Assembly (NCBI GenBank): GCA_937907595.1
Contig: CALCXL010000197.1
Coordinates: 1-7,576 of the forward strand
DNA from: an uncultured Pseudomonadota bacterium
GTDB taxonomy: Bacteria > Myxococcota_A > UBA796 > UBA9615
Reading direction: 5' to 3'
Length of the DNA: 7,576 bases
A model generated the notes under the pieces. That model saw only the letters and a list, made by a program, of their open reading frames with translations, was not told the DNA's origin and did no database searches. Positions 6,201 to 7,576 of this stretch are shown in pieces (within the stretch, counting starts at the first letter, position 1; the number at the start of each line of letters is the position of its first letter). Both the position numbers and the translations under genes were made by a program.

Positions 6201-6862
6201 TCCACCTGCTCGGGCGCCATGTAGGCCCGGGTGCCCGCCGCGCCGCTGCTGCGGTGCTCGACGTCCTCCGGGCCCCCGCGACCGGGCGCCGCCCAGGCCG
6301 CGATGCCGAAGTCCAGCAGGTTGACCCAGGGCTCCCGCGCGTCGCCGCTGAGCAGCACGTTGGACGGCTTGAGGTCCAGGTGCACCACCCCGCGGCCGTG
6401 AGCGTAGGCCAGGGCGTCCAGCATCTGCTCGGCGACGTGCCGCACCCAACGCCAGGGGCGCGGGCGGTCGCACCAGAGGGTCAGGGGCTTGCCCGAGACG
6501 TGGGAGAAGACCAGGGCGGGGATGCCGTCGCCTCCGTCGGGGTCCGGCAGCGTGGTGCGGTCCAGCAGGGAGACGACGTGGGGGTGACTCAGCCGGGCGA
6601 CGGTGTGCGCCTCCGCCGCCAGCCAGTGCTCGGCGCCGGCCATGCCCTCCTTGCGCCGAGGGTACTTGATGGCGACCTCGCGCGATGCGGCGCGGTCCTG
6701 GGCCTTCCACACCTCGCCCATGCCCCCCTGGCCGATCTTCTTGATCAGCTGGTAGCGGTCGTCCAGGGAGCGGGTTCCCGACGCGAAGGGTCCGTCACTG
6801 AGGGGGGGGTGGTCCTCCACGCTGGTATTCTGCCAGCGGCATGGAGACCGCGCCTCCGACAC
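3263..6862 (-). CDS. PknK-like serine/threonine kinase fused to P-loop ATPase and TPR-like domain
   Basis: 1199 residues from GTG at 6862 to TGA at 3263. Kinase domain about 36-310: glycine loop GQGGMGEV (44-51), VAIK Lys66, alpha-C Glu84, catalytic HLDLKPSN (161-168; Asp163, Asn168), DFG 184-186, APEQ 216-219. Leu162 replaces the usual Arg, a non-RD kinase. An acidic linker with TDPDTDPDTD (341-350) follows. The ATPase, about 420-690, has Walker A GAQGRGKT (453-460) and Walker B-like LLLWLEDID (568-576), as in STAND/AAA_16 proteins. Residues about 730-1199 are Ala/Leu/Arg-rich helical pairs resembling TPRs. No membrane segment is visible, so it is cytoplasmic. The order kinase-ATPase-TPR resembles mycobacterial PknK. 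Start is uncertain: GTG at 6820 (residue 15) is the only in-frame alternative before the kinase fold and would avoid a 22-base overlap with the divergent gene; neither has a strong Shine-Dalgarno. Role inferred: integrate a signal and phosphorylate regulators such as its FHA neighbour. Confidence 0.93.
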   Translation of the reverse strand: MSEARSPCRWQNTSVEDHPPLSDGPFASGTRSLDDRYQLIKKIGQGGMGEVWKAQDRAASREVAIKYPRRKEGMAGAEHWLAAEAHTVARLSHPHVVSLLDRTTLPDPDGGDGIPALVFSHVSGKPLTLWCDRPRPWRWVRHVAEQMLDALAYAHGRGVVHLDLKPSNVLLSGDAREPWVNLLDFGIAAWAAPGRGGPEDVEHRSSGAAGTRAYMAPEQVDGEHGDIGPWTDLYGLGVVLTQLLVGSMPFPGETDDALWAHRLRSRFTPPVQAMADLGVPLRRFLLRLLAPDPAQRFGWAADALRHLPAPETLDLTTDQSAFDPGHTDVLEAVRRPEERDTDPDTDPDTDFRLDAGMSVGGGSITLELSPADDQEVALPSSWAVDRPDPEAWRRGLEHPINRRRPAPVPAVSYSLLSMRDAPLEGRDEEWRTAWEHLGRVSAEQRPVLLLIEGAQGRGKTRFAREIAAVAEELGVARSHHVRFRGDGSGAGAMRRLLNRVLRIAQLPADLREERVRRVLAEAGYPSEADLVPRLLAILSPGQRPDGPAREEAVTAMELFRVLGRRRPLLLWLEDIDRARDSALLGWLELLFRTEGDLPVVVVATARDDQAPGSDDDEAPEWVLLRADPRTLVLPMEPLPDKAVASMLSFTAGVSEGLGGEVARWCRGDPRAAQQIARHLHETSRLQWTPRGFELRGDTPSTAGYLRLDSILRVRARDAVRSSPDPQATRAALDLLSLVRERARHRDFTAAASAIDMPARRIESALAPLVMSALVDVRDEGPRLAHTALAESISAAMEPERRTRLHRAWSEVLEADAESGGRAERLLEAAANRDACAEHGPAARNELEAAHLLRERREWGAAWRAVQRATHRVAEHPQALDEAQHADLQVLAAVLDHEVDEGSRSSSSLAAELDMLQPLWIMLAGGEIRCRCDLVHAEALRRAGRPADAGEAVERALDSARGAGLRRWECRALVLSADLRRLQGQLARASKMLEEAWVLARELADEGLIRSVLQVRLPLEIARGDEQQARLDLDKLRGLLRARASWADLQTLWLYRGEVERLSGATDAARHAYDTALVLGRRRRLANAPVLLRLASLHLSQGDLASARVCMDEAGRLAEQGPRSHEIRASEAVLNAEVALRAGDLAAAAPALQDAEILLAQSPLAAPFLLASLQRSAAAASGSTRQRVQALASAMAEQLG
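5817..5846 (-). repeat. 12-bp tandem repeat coding TDPD TDPD in the kinase linker
   Basis: Two and a half perfect copies of gtgtccgggtcc (plus-strand reading), at 5817-5828, 5829-5840 and 5841-5846. Translated on the minus strand they give TDPDTDPDTD (residues 341-350), in the linker between kinase and ATPase domains. Thr341 and Thr345 each have Asp at +3. Confidence 0.9.
6820..6838. promoter_or_regulatory. Inverted repeat between divergent kinase and FHA-activator genes
   Basis: CGCTGG-TATTCTG-CCAGCG: 6-bp perfect arms around a 7-bp AT-richer spacer, covering nearly all of the 20 bases between the possible kinase GTG at 6820 and the activator ATG at 6841. It may be an operator shared by both genes. 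It also reads as GG-N10-GC with sigma-54-like spacing in both directions (TGGCA-N8-GC on the minus strand, TGGTA-N8-GC on the plus), though the implied starts would fall inside the annotated coding regions. The dyad is seen in the sequence; its function is inferred. Confidence 0.4.
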
Positions 6863-7576
6863 GGCACCAGACCGCCCTCGTGCACGACCTTCGGGAGGCC
6901 GACGGGGGGGGTGCGCTCGTGCGCGCCACGGCCACGGTCATCGAAGGCCCGGACCTGGGCCTGGCCTTTCCCCTGAGCCAGGCCGTCATCAACGTCGGCA
7001 AGTCGCGCCGCTGCGACATCGTGCTCAGCGACAGCGCCGTCAGCAAGGTGCACCTGGAGCTCAGCCTGGAGGGCAGCTCGGTCCGCATCAAGGACCTGGG
7101 CAGCACCAACGGCAGCTACGTCGGCAAGTCGCGGATCATCGAGTCCCTGGTGCCCGCCGGCAGCGTCTTGAGCGTCGGCCGCACCCGGATCCACCTCAAG
7201 ACCGACGACGTGCCGATGATGCTGACGCCGTCGACGGCGGATCACTTCGGCGAGCTCTACGGCCAATCGGTGGCGATGCGGCAGCTCTTCGCGGTGCTGG
7301 AGCGCATCGCCCCCAAGGAGGTCAACGTCCTCATCGACGGGGAGACCGGCACCGGCAAGGAGCTGGCCGCGCGCGGCATCCACCGCCACTCCGGGCGCAA
7401 GCGCGGACCGATGGTGGTGCTGGACTGCTCGGCCGTGGCGCCCGAGCTGGTGGAGTCCCAGCTCTTCGGCCACCGGCGCGGCGCCTTCACCGGGGCCATG
7501 CAGGACCGGCCCGGCGTGTTCGAGTCGGCGCGCGGCGGCACCCTGTTCCTGGACGAGCTCGACTCCCTGCCCCTGG
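6841..7576 (+). CDS. FHA-domain sigma-54-dependent transcriptional activator (3' end outside window)
   Basis: Open frame from ATG at 6841 to the right edge, 245 codons plus one base, no stop. FHA domain about residues 30-120: GKS (53-55) where most FHA domains have GRS, SKVH (68-71) and STNG (88-91), the phospho-Thr-binding loops. The sigma-54 interaction AAA+ domain begins near residue 137: Walker A GETGTGKE (167-174), GAFTGA (214-219), the sigma-54-contacting loop, and Walker B LFLDE (235-239). It would hydrolyse ATP to open sigma-54 RNA polymerase promoter complexes; the rest of the AAA+ domain and the HTH are presumed beyond the window. FHA replaces the receiver domain of NtrC-type proteins, so control by Ser/Thr phosphorylation is expected, an architecture well known in myxobacteria. 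It is divergent from the kinase gene, its likely partner. No clear Shine-Dalgarno precedes ATG; GTG at 6880 or 6919 are in-frame alternatives that keep the FHA fold intact. Confidence 0.93.
   Translation, partial: METAPPTRHQTALVHDLREADGGGALVRATATVIEGPDLGLAFPLSQAVINVGKSRRCDIVLSDSAVSKVHLELSLEGSSVRIKDLGSTNGSYVGKSRIIESLVPAGSVLSVGRTRIHLKTDDVPMMLTPSTADHFGELYGQSVAMRQLFAVLERIAPKEVNVLIDGETGTGKELAARGIHRHSGRKRGPMVVLDCSAVAPELVESQLFGHRRGAFTGAMQDRPGVFESARGGTLFLDELDSLPL

Noticed and set aside
6821..6835. TGGCA-N8-GC as the sigma-54 promoter of the kinase gene
   Set aside because: A start about 12 bases downstream (near 6810) would lie after both possible kinase start codons, and no other in-frame start precedes the kinase fold. 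The match may simply be a product of the palindrome.
6802..6911. Two 8-base G runs (6802-6809 and 6904-6911) near the 5' ends of the divergent genes as possible phase-variation tracts
   Set aside because: In DNA of this GC content a few such runs are expected by chance in 7.5 kb (a third is at 460-467). Both are in frame with intact domains, and there is no evidence of length variation.
3023..6976. Very long plus-strand open frame (1317 codons) opposite the kinase gene
   Set aside because: Arg/Gly/Gln/Pro-rich translation with no recognisable domain, spanning three real genes. The minus strand has complete kinase and ATPase motifs. High GC with few stop codons explains the openness.

Overview
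GC-rich window (about 70% G+C by eye) with three protein-coding genes and very little intergenic DNA. The gene types suggest a myxobacterium or related 'deltaproteobacterial' lineage: a PknK-like serine/threonine kinase fused to an ATPase and a helical-repeat tail, an FHA-domain sigma-54 activator, and a huge Asp-rich lipoprotein with MopE-type and FG-GAP repeats. This is inference from gene content; no rRNA or other phylogenetic marker is present.

Layout. Positions 1-3158 (minus strand, 3' end off the left edge) encode a lipoprotein. A lipobox signal peptide is followed by about 785 residues of DxDGDG / DCDD / CDGxDNDCDG repeats, then a beta-propeller-like FG-GAP region cut by the window edge. 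Positions 3159-3262 are a short gap with a perfect hairpin just after the kinase stop, a weak promoter-like pair and a good ribosome binding site for the lipoprotein. Positions 3263-6862 (minus strand) encode a 1199-residue cytoplasmic protein: Hanks-type kinase, acidic linker, P-loop ATPase, TPR-like C-terminus. From 6841 to the right edge (plus strand, 3' end missing) lies an FHA domain followed by a sigma-54 AAA+ activator domain with intact Walker A, GAFTGA and Walker B motifs. The kinase and activator genes are divergent and their 5' ends touch or overlap, with a perfect 6-bp inverted repeat at 6820-6838 between the likely starts.

How they may work together (inference). The kinase and FHA activator look like a phospho-threonine relay: the kinase senses through its ATPase/TPR part, phosphorylates itself or its partner, and the FHA domain reads the phospho-Thr to control sigma-54 transcription. 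The kinase linker carries a tandem TDPD motif that fits the pTxxD preference known for some FHA domains. The lipoprotein gene is co-directional and 104 bp downstream of the kinase gene, so it may be co-transcribed with it.

The most striking sequence-level structure is inside the lipoprotein: its metal-binding-like units form a higher-order repeat of five units (about 160 residues, about 480 bp) with nearly invariant unit lengths, present twice in full and once in part.
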